DNA of 38,036 bases from Oscillospiraceae bacterium (GCA_015064735.1 SVRP01000006.1:1-38036); one strand, 5' to 3'. Counted from the first letter of the stretch, positions 22,538 to 31,317 are shown. Made by a program: numbers and translations. The notes: generated by a model not told the origin, from the letters alone.

Positions 22538-23728
22538 TTCTGCGGTGTAGTTATCGAAATATCCCTGAATGAATACGATAGGAGTTCCCTTATCTCCCGA
22601 ACCCGAGGTAAGGTCGCAAAGAGATCCGATAAGGTCTGTAAGACGTCTGGGTGTCGTTCCCTCGGATGCCATCTTTCCAAAGAGGTCCTCGTCCTTTTCG
22701 TGGATCTTGGACTTAATTGCTTCCTTAAGCTCGTCGCCCGAAAGTCCTGCGAACTCGTTATCCGCAAGATACTTGAGCTTAAGCTCGTTGGGCGTTCCCA
22801 CAAGTCCCTTGGTATATGCGGGCGCTACGACCGGGTCAGCAAGCTCCCATATCTTTCCTACGGGGTCCTTGAAGGCGCCGTCGCCGTATACCATTACCTC
22901 AATGTTCTTGCCCGTCTTCTCAAGAAGCTTGTCGTGAATAGCGTCAACTACGGGCTGACAGTCTCTCGGGAATAGCTTTATCTGATCCTCGGTTGCCTTG
23001 TTGGAGCCGAGAAGTCCGTAATTCTCGTTATATCCGCTTCCGTTTACGGGAGCGTTGAGTATCTCATCCATTCCGAGAACGATATCAGCGCCTGCCGCCT
23101 TAAGTATCTTCTTGGTACGGAATCTTGTGTGGATATCACAGCAAAGAACGTTCTTGGTATAGTTGAGAATTGCCTTTGCGTTGTTAGCGAAGATTATCTC
23201 GCAGTCTGCTCCGCAGCCGCGTACAAGCTCCTCGTAGTATGCAACGTAGTCCATACCCGTAAAGATGTGCTTCTTATATCCGAAAAGCTCACGGTACTGC
23301 TCAAGAGAAAGAACGTCCGTATAGGGATTGATTCCCTTTTCATCAACGTCGTCAAGAGTGATAAGGCTGTTTCCAACCTCGTCGGAGGGATAAGAAAGCA
23401 TAATAACTACCTTCTTTGCGCCCTTTGCGATTCCTCTCAAGCAAATAGAGAAACGGTTACGGGAGAATATGGGGAATATAACGCCCACGGTCTCTCCGCC
23501 GAACTTTGCCTTAACGTCTGCGGCTATATCGTCTACCGTTGCGTAGTTGCCCTGCGCTCTCGCTACGACAGCCTCGGTCATTGCAACGATATCACGGTCG
23601 TGAAATTCAAATCCTGCATCCTCAGATGCCTCGATAACAGAGTTTACGACGATTTCAACTATGTCGTCTCCCTGTCTTATAATAGGCGCTCTTACGCCTC
23701 TGGATACTGTTCCTATCATGCGGCTCAT
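22535..23728 (-). CDS. Coenzyme F420-0:L-glutamate ligase (CofE-like) family protein
   Basis: 397 residues, AAGGAG at 23738-23743. The N-terminus RMIGTVSRGVRAPIIRQGDDIVEIVV and the DIVAMTEAVVARAQGNYAT stretch follow the F420_ligase family pattern. Later motifs include NRFSICLRGIAKGAKKVVI, GMDEI, VMVYGDGAFKDPVGKIWELADPVVAPAY and TSGSGDKGTP. True CofE adds glutamates to F420-0 with GTP in methanogens and actinobacteria. Clostridial hosts are not known F420 producers, and no cof/fbi gene is nearby, so the real substrate is unknown, perhaps another gamma-glutamyl conjugate. It is larger than CofE (about 250 residues). It has its own promoter at 23799-23827 and follows ddh on the same strand. Confidence 0.75.
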   Translation of the reverse strand: MSRMIGTVSRGVRAPIIRQGDDIVEIVVNSVIEASEDAGFEFHDRDIVAMTEAVVARAQGNYATVDDIAADVKAKFGGETVGVIFPIFSRNRFSICLRGIAKGAKKVVIMLSYPSDEVGNSLITLDDVDEKGINPYTDVLSLEQYRELFGYKKHIFTGMDYVAYYEELVRGCGADCEIIFANNAKAILNYTKNVLCCDIHTRFRTKKILKAAGADIVLGMDEILNAPVNGSGYNENYGLLGSNKATEDQIKLFPRDCQPVVDAIHDKLLEKTGKNIEVMVYGDGAFKDPVGKIWELADPVVAPAYTKGLVGTPNELKLKYLADNEFAGLSGDELKEAIKSKIHEKDEDLFGKMASEGTTPRRLTDLIGSLCDLTSGSGDKGTPIVFIQGYFDNYTAE

Positions 23729-23798
23729 AATAATAATCTCCTTAAAAGAACGGTCTTCGCAAAGCTCTCAGCAGAAGCTGTTCGGTTCACGACACTAT

Positions 23799-23827
23799 AT
23801 TATATCACAGTCTGTTGATTATTTCAA
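23799..23827 (-). promoter_or_regulatory. Promoter of the F420-ligase-family gene
   Basis: Minus strand TTGAAA (23822-23827), 17-nt spacer, TATAAT (23799-23804). Confidence 0.8.
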
Positions 23828-23863
23828 TATATTTTTTGAATTTTTTTTAAAATCTTTTACTTT

Positions 23864-24856
23864 TCAGAGCATAGTCGAAATTATTTCCTCGTAGCTCTTG
23901 TCGGTAAGGTATGCGGGAGGCACGTCGAATACGGTCTTACAGCCAATCATTCCCTCTCTGTACATTCTGTGAACAGCCCTTGCGTAAGCGGCTATGACCG
24001 ATGCGGTAAATTCGGGGTTAGAGTCAAGCTTTAGGCTATATTCAATAACATGTGAGTTTTCAAGCTCTCTGCCGGTCTTGCCCGTGCGTATTACAAAGCC
24101 ACCGTGAGGAATACCGCCATGGTCTCTCTTAAGCTCTTCCATAGTGATAAAATGAACTGTCGTATCGTAATCGGCAAAATAGTTGGGCATCTCTTTGATC
24201 TCTTTTTCTATTCTCGCCTTATCGGCTCCTTCCTCTGCTACAACGAAGCATTCGCGCGTATGCTTTTGTCTTACGGTAAGCTCGGGGCAGCTTCCGCTTC
24301 TCACGGCATCAAGCGCAGCTTCCACGGGAATCGTATACTGCTTTCCGTCAAGAACACCGTCAATTCTGCGGATAGCGTCCGAATGACCCTGACTTACTCC
24401 CTTTCCCCAAAAGGTATAGTCCTTTCCGTCGGGAAGAATGGCAGACGCATAAAGCCTGTTGACCGAGAACATACCGGGATCCCAGCCTGCCGAAATAAGG
24501 GCGGTCTTTTTCCCCTCTCTTGCCGAGACGTCAACGTTGTCAAAATGCGTAGGGATTTTCGCGTGAGTGTCAAAGCTGTCTACTACGCAGAATTTCTTTG
24601 CAAGCTCGGGAGTTTGCGTTGGAAGGTCGGTAGCGCTTCCGCCGCAAAGTATCATAACGTCTATTTTATCAACGAAGGAATCCACGTCGCTTACGTGGCA
24701 AACGGGAACTCCCTCTGTTCCTATTTTGAGGGTCGACGGATCGCGTCTTGTAAAAACGGCAACAAGGCAAAGATCGGGACGCTGACGGATAGCATTTTCT
24801 ATTCCCCTGCCAAGATTTCCGTAACCGTAAATACCTATTCTTGTACTCATATTCAT
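23864..24856 (-). CDS. ddh: meso-Diaminopimelate D-dehydrogenase
   Basis: 330 residues from the ATG at 24856; a second ATG at 24850 is equally possible given AAAGGCG at 24860-24865. The NADP-binding fold opens with GIYGYGNLGRGIE. Family motifs follow: FTRRDP, CGGSATDLPTQTPELA, VDSFDTH, SAGWDPGMFS, WGKGVSQGHSDAIRRIDGV and HTRECFVV. The enzyme makes meso-DAP directly from tetrahydrodipicolinate and ammonia with NADPH, a one-step bypass of the succinylase or acetylase route. Product serves peptidoglycan and lysine. Single gene with a good promoter at 24890-24918. Confidence 0.95.
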   Translation of the reverse strand: MNMSTRIGIYGYGNLGRGIENAIRQRPDLCLVAVFTRRDPSTLKIGTEGVPVCHVSDVDSFVDKIDVMILCGGSATDLPTQTPELAKKFCVVDSFDTHAKIPTHFDNVDVSAREGKKTALISAGWDPGMFSVNRLYASAILPDGKDYTFWGKGVSQGHSDAIRRIDGVLDGKQYTIPVEAALDAVRSGSCPELTVRQKHTRECFVVAEEGADKARIEKEIKEMPNYFADYDTTVHFITMEELKRDHGGIPHGGFVIRTGKTGRELENSHVIEYSLKLDSNPEFTASVIAAYARAVHRMYREGMIGCKTVFDVPPAYLTDKSYEEIISTML

Positions 24857-24889
24857 ATCGCCTTTCAGCACCTAAAAATTTACGGGAGT

Positions 24890-24918
24890 ATTATACCATA
24901 TTTTTTATTAATTTGCAA
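24890..24918 (-). promoter_or_regulatory. ddh promoter
   Basis: Minus strand TTGCAA (24913-24918), 17-nt spacer, TATAAT (24890-24895) with extended TGG. Confidence 0.75.
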
Positions 24919-24947
24919 GTAAAAGAAAAAATTTTTTTCTCTGCGCT

Positions 24948-26984
24948 TCAATAAAGATCCGTAAAATAGAGTCCTCCGTTTTCACGGCAAAAGCTTTCAA
25001 TTTTCGTGTCTCCCCCAAATCCCACGAAGGGAGTTTCCACCGAAGCGGCAAATACGAGAGAATGAAATCTCATTCCGCACACCACCTGTCCTCTCTTAAT
25101 TATCCCAACCATATCTCCCTCTCCTATTCCCTCAAGAAGGACTCCCCCAAGACGTCTGCAAAGTCCAAGGCTTTCCTCTCGGTCCTCTTTCGGAAACATA
25201 GGAACGACAAGAAGCTTTATTCCGTCGAGAACCAATGAAAGAAGCCATTTGTCAAATATCTCCTTATATCCTTTGTTCTCGCTTCCTTTGACGGCAACCA
25301 CCGCATAGCCCTTTGGCGCGGTTTTTTCGGTTATCCCCACACTTTTCAATATATAGTCAACTCTTTCGCTGCATGCGGGAGCTTTTCCTTTTGCCAGATC
25401 GTCCTCACGGCATATATTGCTTTTCTTACCCTCTCCGAGTATTTCAACACATTCCGAAAGCGATGCACCGTCTCGGATTCCAAGATATCGACATTTTGAA
25501 AGCGCGCTTTTCATCAGCTTTCGTCCGAGGTCGCTTCTCGGAGCACCCAATCCGTTTCCCCACAGCTCTACGGGAACACCCTTTTTCCACGCATATTTTA
25601 TTATTGACGAATAATACCACAAGGACCGAAGGCTCGTATTTTCCTGAAGAAGCGTTCCGCCGCCGAAAGCGAGCACCGACGCTCTGGATATTTCCCTGCG
25701 AACAGCAAAAGGAGAGCTACGCCTGACACACCGAACGTTAAACTCGGACTCGTCCTTCCCCGGCGATTTGGTAAGAGCGCATACAGGCTTGTCCTTGTAC
25801 CTTTTTCTCGCTATATCAACGGATGCTCTTAAAAGAGCGTTATCTCCCATGTTTCCGAACCCGTAATACCCACAAAGGAGCACCCCTCCCTCCTTTTTTT
25901 TGCTCCGTTTGTACACCTCGCCGTAGGCGTTAAGATTTTCCCTTGCCATAACGGCGGCGGAATGATTTTGTTCCACGTATTCGAAAAGCATTTTGCCAAC
26001 ACCTTCTCTCTCGGTCTTTGAAAGAGAAAGCCCCTTGCAAATATCGTAAAACAGTCTCTCCTCGGTAGTAGGATTCTCCCCACGGCAACAAAAATTGCAA
26101 AGAGCCGCTCTTTTTAACTGTTCCTCATTTTCAATCAGTCCAATATATCCCTCGTCTCCCGAAAGAATCGTGGGAATACCGCATGCCATAGCCTCCATTG
26201 CTGCCCGTGATACCCCCACAAACATCCATGCGTCGGTAAGAATTTTTTCCATTTTACCGATATCTCCAAGCATCCTGAAAAAAGGCTTACCCTCGGCTTT
26301 GCTTGCAAGCTCTGAATATTTATCCCCACCTCCGCAGATAAGAAATTCCGTGTCGGGGTAGTTCTCGCAAATCCGTTCAGACAGGGAAAGTAAGAGAAAT
26401 GCCGTCCGAGAGCAATCTCCGTCGAGTCTGCTGGCAAAGACAATCTTTCTCTTTTTCACATCGTTTTTCCGGGGATAAAATCTGCTCACATCAACTCCGT
26501 TTGAAACAACTCTTGTGTTTTCAGGACTGATTTTATAGCTTTTGCAAAGATAATCTCTCAGATCCTCGCTAACGGCTACGGATATATCCCCCCACCTTGA
26601 CAGCCGCCTCAGATACCAAGGGGTCGCGAATTTGGCGTGAACCGTTGTAACAAAGGGGATATGAAGCTTTTTAGCTATGGGCGATACGGCAAACGCGGCT
26701 ATTCTTGAATGAGCGTGTATTACTGTGGTTTTCTGTTTTTTGATGATTTTTTTCAGCTTCCGTCTGCTTTTTACTATATTCCAAGGAGATCGGCTATCAA
26801 GCGCTGTCCTATAATGATTTATTCCCTCAGCCTCAAGCTCTGATACAAGTCTGCCTCCCGACGACACTACCGCAACAGAACAACCAAGCTTTTGCAATTC
26901 CTGCGCAAGAGTTATTACATGGCTCTCCGCTCCTCCTCGCTCAAGAGATGATGTAAGGAGAAGCACTCTTGGCTGTCCGCTCAT
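24948..26984 (-). CDS. Fusion of GT4 glycosyltransferase and CsaB-type polysaccharide pyruvyl transferase
   Basis: 678 residues. Residues 1 to about 358 are a GT-B family 4 glycosyltransferase: LERGGAESHV (N-terminal glycine loop), IHAHSR, TTVHAKF, SNGVDVSRFYP and the donor-site SRAAMEAMACGIPT (259-272), in which the first Glu of the classical EX7E motif is not seen. Residues about 366-678 are a polysaccharide pyruvyl transferase: LLCGYYGFGNMGDNALL, AFGGGTLLQ, ELWGNGLG, ICREDDLA and CGMRFHSLVFA. CsaB adds ketal pyruvate to secondary wall polymer, the ligand of SLH-domain proteins. A fusion would couple chain building to pyruvylation in the cytoplasm. It starts 12 bp after an upstream lipoprotein gene, in an operon. 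No SLH protein is in the window. Confidence 0.87.
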   Translation of the reverse strand: MSGQPRVLLLTSSLERGGAESHVITLAQELQKLGCSVAVVSSGGRLVSELEAEGINHYRTALDSRSPWNIVKSRRKLKKIIKKQKTTVIHAHSRIAAFAVSPIAKKLHIPFVTTVHAKFATPWYLRRLSRWGDISVAVSEDLRDYLCKSYKISPENTRVVSNGVDVSRFYPRKNDVKKRKIVFASRLDGDCSRTAFLLLSLSERICENYPDTEFLICGGGDKYSELASKAEGKPFFRMLGDIGKMEKILTDAWMFVGVSRAAMEAMACGIPTILSGDEGYIGLIENEEQLKRAALCNFCCRGENPTTEERLFYDICKGLSLSKTEREGVGKMLFEYVEQNHSAAVMARENLNAYGEVYKRSKKKEGGVLLCGYYGFGNMGDNALLRASVDIARKRYKDKPVCALTKSPGKDESEFNVRCVRRSSPFAVRREISRASVLAFGGGTLLQENTSLRSLWYYSSIIKYAWKKGVPVELWGNGLGAPRSDLGRKLMKSALSKCRYLGIRDGASLSECVEILGEGKKSNICREDDLAKGKAPACSERVDYILKSVGITEKTAPKGYAVVAVKGSENKGYKEIFDKWLLSLVLDGIKLLVVPMFPKEDREESLGLCRRLGGVLLEGIGEGDMVGIIKRGQVVCGMRFHSLVFAASVETPFVGFGGDTKIESFCRENGGLYFTDLY

Positions 26985-26996
26985 ACATCGGTATCC

Positions 26997-27506
26997 TCAG
27001 TCGATAAATTCAAAATCCCGAACATAAATATTCTTTCCGTCAAAATGAATCTCAACGGGATAACCGCTTTTTTTGTCAACGTATATTTCATAAATTTTTC
27101 CTTCCATTTCTGTATCTTCAACCGTTACGCACAACAGCGAAGCTCTGCCTTTAACCTTATTTTCTCTTGACATCTCTCCCTTTGGAACAAGGGCGCATGC
27201 GTAGGATATGAGCTCCTCAAAGACTTTCGTATTTAAGCTCATTCCGCCGTATTCGACTTTACCTTTACCGTAAATTACAACTCCCGCAAGAGCATCTGGA
27301 GAAAGTATCTCCATTTGCGTATTCTCAATATCCTTCACCGTCAAATCGGCACAGATTTTCCTCTCCCCTACCGAAAAATCTATTACACACCGAAACGGAC
27401 GGCTTCTGTAATCGTCAATTTTTCCGACAGTTCCACACGAACACAAAACAACTAAAAGGCAGCTAAGCGTAAGTACGGCAAATATTTTCTTCCTTATCAT
27501 CCCCAT
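26997..27506 (-). CDS. Small lipoprotein of unknown function, first gene of the GT4-CsaB operon
   Basis: 169 residues, GGAGG at 27513-27517 with six-base spacing. Signal peptide with lipobox LCSC (Cys24). The mature part alternates beta strands with the pattern FSVGERKICADLTV, MEILSPDALAGVVIYG and YEIYVDKKSGYPVEIHFDG. This loosely resembles LolA/outer-membrane-lipoprotein-carrier-like folds found in Gram-positive lipoproteins, but that is only an impression. It ends 12 bp before the GT4-CsaB start, so the two are cotranscribed and it may act in wall polymer assembly outside the membrane. A TATAAT-like -10 is at 27547-27552 but with no good -35. Confidence 0.72.
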   Translation of the reverse strand: MGMIRKKIFAVLTLSCLLVVLCSCGTVGKIDDYRSRPFRCVIDFSVGERKICADLTVKDIENTQMEILSPDALAGVVIYGKGKVEYGGMSLNTKVFEELISYACALVPKGEMSRENKVKGRASLLCVTVEDTEMEGKIYEIYVDKKSGYPVEIHFDGKNIYVRDFEFID

Positions 27507-27583
27507 ACTTTTCCTCCGTAATTCCTTTTTATGTTAAATACACAAAATTATATGAATTTGATAATATTTTAATTCAAAATTGG

Positions 27584-27612
27584 TTGCAATGGATGAAGGT
27601 TTGTGTTATAAT
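27584..27612 (+). promoter_or_regulatory. Promoter of the AraC-family regulator gene
   Basis: TTGCAA (27584-27589), 17-nt spacer, TATAAT (27607-27612), about 30 bp before the start codon. Confidence 0.75.
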
Positions 27613-27641
27613 GAGCCTATAATCGTTCTATTGAGGTGGAT

Positions 27642-28472
27642 ATGCAGGCTTTTTACGAAAAAGGAAGCAAGGATCTGTATTGCCGAGACAGCGAGGTATC
27701 CGGAGGAACCATCGGATATACTTCACACCTGCACTATCAGATTGAGCTCGCAATGATATTTGACGGTCATACCCATATAACCGTTGACAGCGCAGAGTAT
27801 GATGCTCTGAGCGGAGACGCTTTCGTTGTATTTCCAAATCAAATACACTCCTTTACGACCGTAAAGCGGGAATCCTACGTGCTATTGAAAATCAATCCGG
27901 ACTATATTCCCGAGCTCCTTCCACTGATATCCTCGTCTCTGCCAAAGAGCGCCGTTATCAAGGGAGCCGCAAATGACCGCGAGTTGGCATATCTTGTGAA
28001 AGAAATTTCCAACGTATATCACAAGGATGAGCCATTCAAGGACGCGATACTGCGCGGTCTTGTCCTAGTGTTTCTTTCCAAGGTTATGCGCAGACTTGAG
28101 CTTTCGGAGGCTTCTGCCGTAGACTATCACGCAGTAGGCATCATTATGGACTATTGCAATAAAAATTACAACAAGCCCCTCTCCCTCGGCATTCTTTCAA
28201 AGGAGCTCCATCTGAACAAGTATTACATATCGCACGTTATCAGCGAAAAACTCAATATAGGCTTTAATGATTACATTAATTCCCTGCGTGTATCAAACGC
28301 CTGCAAGCTTCTGGTAAAGTCTGACCGCACGGTAACCGAAATAAGCGAGGCGGTGGGCTTTAATACTATGCGCACCTTTAACCGCGCCTTTATGAAGCAA
28401 ATGTCCTGTACACCCAGTGAGTACAGACAAAAAAAGAGAAACGAAAGTATTTCCTCGAAGAAAACCAAATGA
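27642..28472 (+). CDS. AraC-family transcriptional regulator (upstream of nagB)
   Basis: 276 residues from the ATG at 27642, with GAGGTGG just upstream; a GTG two codons earlier overlaps that site. The N-terminal cupin-like sensor domain (about 1-140) has HLHYQIELAMIFDG and a DAFVVFPNQIHSF strand typical of sugar-sensing members. The C-terminal about 100 residues hold two HTH motifs: LSLGILSKELHLNKYYISHVISEKL and VTEISEAVGFNTMRTFNRAFMKQMSCTPSEYR. It is followed at 55 bp by nagB in the same direction without a visible terminator, so an amino-sugar-related ligand is plausible but not shown. Confidence 0.9.
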   Translation: MQAFYEKGSKDLYCRDSEVSGGTIGYTSHLHYQIELAMIFDGHTHITVDSAEYDALSGDAFVVFPNQIHSFTTVKRESYVLLKINPDYIPELLPLISSSLPKSAVIKGAANDRELAYLVKEISNVYHKDEPFKDAILRGLVLVFLSKVMRRLELSEASAVDYHAVGIIMDYCNKNYNKPLSLGILSKELHLNKYYISHVISEKLNIGFNDYINSLRVSNACKLLVKSDRTVTEISEAVGFNTMRTFNRAFMKQMSCTPSEYRQKKRNESISSKKTK

Positions 28473-28526
28473 AACCAAAATTTTTATATAAAATTTATTT
28501 TTACAAATTAACAAGGAGAGAAAAAA

Positions 28527-29252
28527 ATGAAAGTTATCGTTGTAAAAAATTACGATGAAATGTCCAAGGTAGCTGCGAATCACGTAGCGGACGTAATGAA
28601 GGCAAAGCCCGACTGCGTACTCGGTCTTGCTACCGGAGACACCCCTATCGGAATGTACAAGAATCTTATTGAGATGTACAAGAACGGAGAAATAGACTTC
28701 TCCAAGACCACCTCAGTAAACCTCGACGAGTACTACCCCATTACACCCGATAACGACCAAAGCTACCGTTATTTCATGAACTGCAATCTCTTTGACCACG
28801 TGAACATCGACAAGGCAAAGACCTTCGTTCCCGACGGACAGGCTAAGGACGTTGAGGCTCACTGCAAGGCATACGAGGACCGCATTGACGACCTCGGTGG
28901 CGTTGACATTCAGGTTCTCGGTATCGGAAGAAACGGTCATATAGGATTCAACGAGCCCGATGACGAGCTTATCAAGGGTACGCACCTTACTGCTCTTACA
29001 CAGAGCACTATTGAGGCTAACTCCCGCTTCTTCGCATCTGAAGCTGACGTTCCGAAGCACGCGCTTACCATGGGAATCGAAAGTGTTTTCAAGGCTCGCA
29101 AGGTTATCGTTCTCGCTTCCGGAGCAAACAAGGCTGAGGCTATCCGCGCAATGCTCAAGGGTAACATCAGCACCAAGTGTCCCGCATCCCTTATATGCTT
29201 GCATCCCGACGCAGTTATCATTTGCGACGAGGCAGCTTATTCCTTAGTTTAA
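28527..29252 (+). CDS. nagB: Glucosamine-6-phosphate deaminase
   Basis: 241 residues with AAGGAG site. Motifs: GLATGDTPIGMY (phosphate binding), NLDEYYP (catalytic Asp), GIGRNGHIGFNEP (catalytic His and Glu) and TMGIESV. It converts glucosamine-6-phosphate to fructose-6-phosphate and ammonia, feeding amino sugars from mucin or cell wall into glycolysis. Length is close to the short Gram-positive NagB; the allosteric tail of the E. coli enzyme is absent. nagA is not adjacent. Probably expressed with the upstream AraC regulator. Confidence 0.95.
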   Translation: MKVIVVKNYDEMSKVAANHVADVMKAKPDCVLGLATGDTPIGMYKNLIEMYKNGEIDFSKTTSVNLDEYYPITPDNDQSYRYFMNCNLFDHVNIDKAKTFVPDGQAKDVEAHCKAYEDRIDDLGGVDIQVLGIGRNGHIGFNEPDDELIKGTHLTALTQSTIEANSRFFASEADVPKHALTMGIESVFKARKVIVLASGANKAEAIRAMLKGNISTKCPASLICLHPDAVIICDEAAYSLV

Positions 29253-29275
29253 TTTCAAGAATATAAAATAAAAAC

Positions 29276-29299
29276 TCGGGGCTATTAATATAGCCCCGA
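29276..29299 (+). other. Hairpin between nagB and azlC
   Basis: 10-bp perfect arms TCGGGGCTAT (29276-29285) and its complement (29290-29299), loop TAAT. The following sequence AAGCTTTG has no T tract, so it may weaken read-through or protect mRNA ends rather than terminate fully. Confidence 0.55.
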
Positions 29300-29319
29300 A
29301 AGCTTTGAAAGGTTATAAC

Positions 29320-30060
29320 ATGACTCGAAAGAAATGGTTTCTCAAGGGGATGAAGGCAGGCATACCTATTTCCCTTGGGTATTTTGCCGTAGCTATTGCC
29401 CTCGGAATTGCCGCACGGAATGCGGGATTTAACCCCTTCCAGGCAGCGCTTACCAGTCTTCTCATAAATGCGTCTGCCGGTGAATACGTGGGATTTGATA
29501 TGGTACGCGTAGGCGCGCCCATACTTGTTCTCGCGCTTATGGAGCTCGTTGCCAACGCAAGATATCTGCTTATGTCGGCATCCATGTCTCAGAAGCTCAA
29601 GCCGGGTGTGGGTACACTTCAGCGGCTTTTGCTCGGCTTTACGGTAACAGACGAAATATTCGGTGTATCCATGGGACTCCCCGTGCCTCTTGACCCCTGC
29701 TTTACATACGGTGCTTTCTGTGTTGCAACCGCAGGCTGGACATCGGGAACCTTTGTAGGCGCTCTACTTGGAAATATTCTGCCCATATCGGTGCTCAGCG
29801 CTCTCGGCGTCGGACTTTTCGGAATGTTCATTTCCATATTTGTTCCCGAAGCAAGAAGAAACAAGGTCGTAGGCGCTCTCGTGCTTATAAGCTTCGCGCT
29901 TTCGGCAGGATTTCATTATCTTCCCTATCTGCGCAATATAAATTCGGGAATTACCACTATAGTTCTCACCGTTGTCATTTCCCTCGGCGCCGCCATTTTC
30001 TTTCCCATCAAGGATAAAACCGACAAGGAAGAAAAAACAGAAAGCGAGGAAACGGCATGA
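29320..30060 (+). CDS. azlC: AzlC-family branched-chain amino acid exporter, large subunit
   Basis: 246 residues from the ATG at 29320 (AAAGG at 29308-29312). Family signature: ISLGYFAVAIALGIAARNAGFNPFQAALTSLL, then NARYLLMSASMSQ and VTDEIFGVS. About six to seven membrane helices; the hydrophilic C-terminal tail is acidic/Lys-rich. With AzlD it forms a two-subunit exporter of branched-chain or related amino acids. The stop overlaps the azlD start by four bases (ATGA), indicating translational coupling. Confidence 0.93.
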   Translation: MTRKKWFLKGMKAGIPISLGYFAVAIALGIAARNAGFNPFQAALTSLLINASAGEYVGFDMVRVGAPILVLALMELVANARYLLMSASMSQKLKPGVGTLQRLLLGFTVTDEIFGVSMGLPVPLDPCFTYGAFCVATAGWTSGTFVGALLGNILPISVLSALGVGLFGMFISIFVPEARRNKVVGALVLISFALSAGFHYLPYLRNINSGITTIVLTVVISLGAAIFFPIKDKTDKEEKTESEETA

Positions 30061-30368
30061 ATATTTATCTTTATATTGCCGTTATGGCAGGCGTAACCTT
30101 TCTCATCAGAGTTCTTCCCTTGACTCTTATACGCAAGGAAATAAAGAACAAGACCGTGCGGTCGTTTTTATACTACGTTCCTTACGTAACCCTTGCTGTT
30201 ATGACCTTCCCCGCAATTCTTGAAGCAACCCAAAGCCCTACTGCGGGACTCGTAGCATTTCTTGCAGCACTTGTTCTCGCGTTTTTCGGACGAAGCCTCT
30301 TTCAGGTTGCCGTGGCATCCTGCCTTACGGTGTTTATCGTTGAGCTGTTTACTCACCCGTTTTGGTGA
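30057..30368 (+). CDS. azlD: AzlD-family branched-chain amino acid exporter, small subunit
   Basis: 103 residues, three to four membrane helices, with the family motifs TFLIRVLPLTLIR near the N-terminus and FLYYVPYVTLAVMTFPAIL. It starts within the stop codon of azlC and is followed by a hairpin terminator. Length and order match the usual azlCD pair. Confidence 0.93.
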   Translation: MNIYLYIAVMAGVTFLIRVLPLTLIRKEIKNKTVRSFLYYVPYVTLAVMTFPAILEATQSPTAGLVAFLAALVLAFFGRSLFQVAVASCLTVFIVELFTHPFW

Positions 30369-30387
30369 TAAATTTTATATCAAGCTT

Positions 30388-30429
30388 AAAATTCTCCGAT
30401 TGAGTCATTGCAGATCGGGGAATTTTTGT
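30388..30429 (+). terminator. Intrinsic terminator of azlCD
   Basis: Arms AAATTCTCCGAT (30389-30400) and ATCGGGGAATTT (30414-30425, one G-T wobble), followed by TTGTTTT. Confidence 0.8.
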
Positions 30430-30608
30430 TTTCAAAATATCCGTCAGCGTGTCGAGGACATCACGCCGTACGACGGAGAATGTGCGGAATACCCGTCAAC
30501 ATGTCCGATCAAAAATATAGTCGCCTCGTCGGCTAACGCTCCGATGCTCCTTATTTTTTCCCTTGTCGCACTCCCTCCTCCTCGCACTGCGAGCGGTCGT
30601 GCTCCAAG

Positions 30609-30923
30609 CATCCTGAGCGGAGCGCAAGCGTAGTCGAAGTTTTGCGAGGCGAACCTGCGAAGCAGTGAGTGAGCAAAACCGAGTTGCGTTAGCAACGATG
30701 GGATCTCGTATGGAGTTTTGTTGTCTTTCTCGGGATAAACTTACATTTTGCTGTACTGCGAAAAAAATAGTAACTTACTGTAAGAAAGCTAATGAAAAGT
30801 CATAGTAGATCCCTGCGCCGCTAAAAGCGGCTTGATTTTTTCTCAGCTCGCTTAGTAGCAAGCCCGCGAGCGGACATTGCTTCGCTCCTTCGAAAAAATT
30901 TCGGCTCCGCTCAGGATGACATG
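30609..30923 (+). repeat. Palindrome-ended repeat element, copy 1 (about 0.32 kb, non-coding)
   Basis: Begins CATCCTGAGCGGAGC and ends with the reverse complement GCTCCGCTCAGGATG, so the termini are inverted repeats of about 15 bp. The first 225 bp are over 90% identical to 31009-31234 with a constant 400-bp offset. Internal hairpins include GTTGC-GTTA-GCAAC and GCCGC-TAAAA-GCGGC. No open frame fits a protein. Such elements behave as MITE or REP-like sequences; transposase origin is not visible. Confidence 0.8.
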
Positions 30924-30995
30924 TAGCCGTTTTCTAAGGATGTTCGCGGGGCGCCCCGTCAGCGTGTCCGCTCGAAAATATAGTCGTCTGTAGTA

Positions 30996-31317
30996 TCCGT
31001 CAGCATGTCATCCTGAGCGGAGCGCAAGCGGAGTCGAAGTTTTGCGAGGCGAACCTGCGAAGCAGTGAGTGAGCAAAACCGAGTTGCGTTAGCAACGATG
31101 GGATCTCGTATGGAGTTTTGTTGTCTTTCTCGGGATAAACTTACATTCTGCTGTACTGCGGAAATAATAGTAACTTACCGCAAGAAAGCTAATAAAAAGT
31201 CATTGTAGATCCCTGCGCCACTAACGTGGCTTGCTTTTGCATCGGTTCGCCCTGCCGCACACGACACGGCTCTCCTCAACAAAAGTTCGCTTCGCTCGAG
31301 GATGACATGTTGACGGA
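30996..31317 (+). repeat. Palindrome-ended repeat element, copy 2 (322 bp, non-coding)
   Basis: Left end TCCGTCAGCATGTCATCC and right end GGATGACATGTTGACGGA form imperfect terminal inverted repeats of about 24 bp. The left 225 bp match copy 1; the right part has diverged. The hairpin GCCGC/GCGGC of copy 1 is GCCAC/GTGGC here, a compensatory change. An additional relic of the outer end (CCCGTCAGCGTGTCCG...ATATAGTCG) lies at 30957-30985 and again near 30492-30523, so the region has taken several insertions. Confidence 0.8.
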
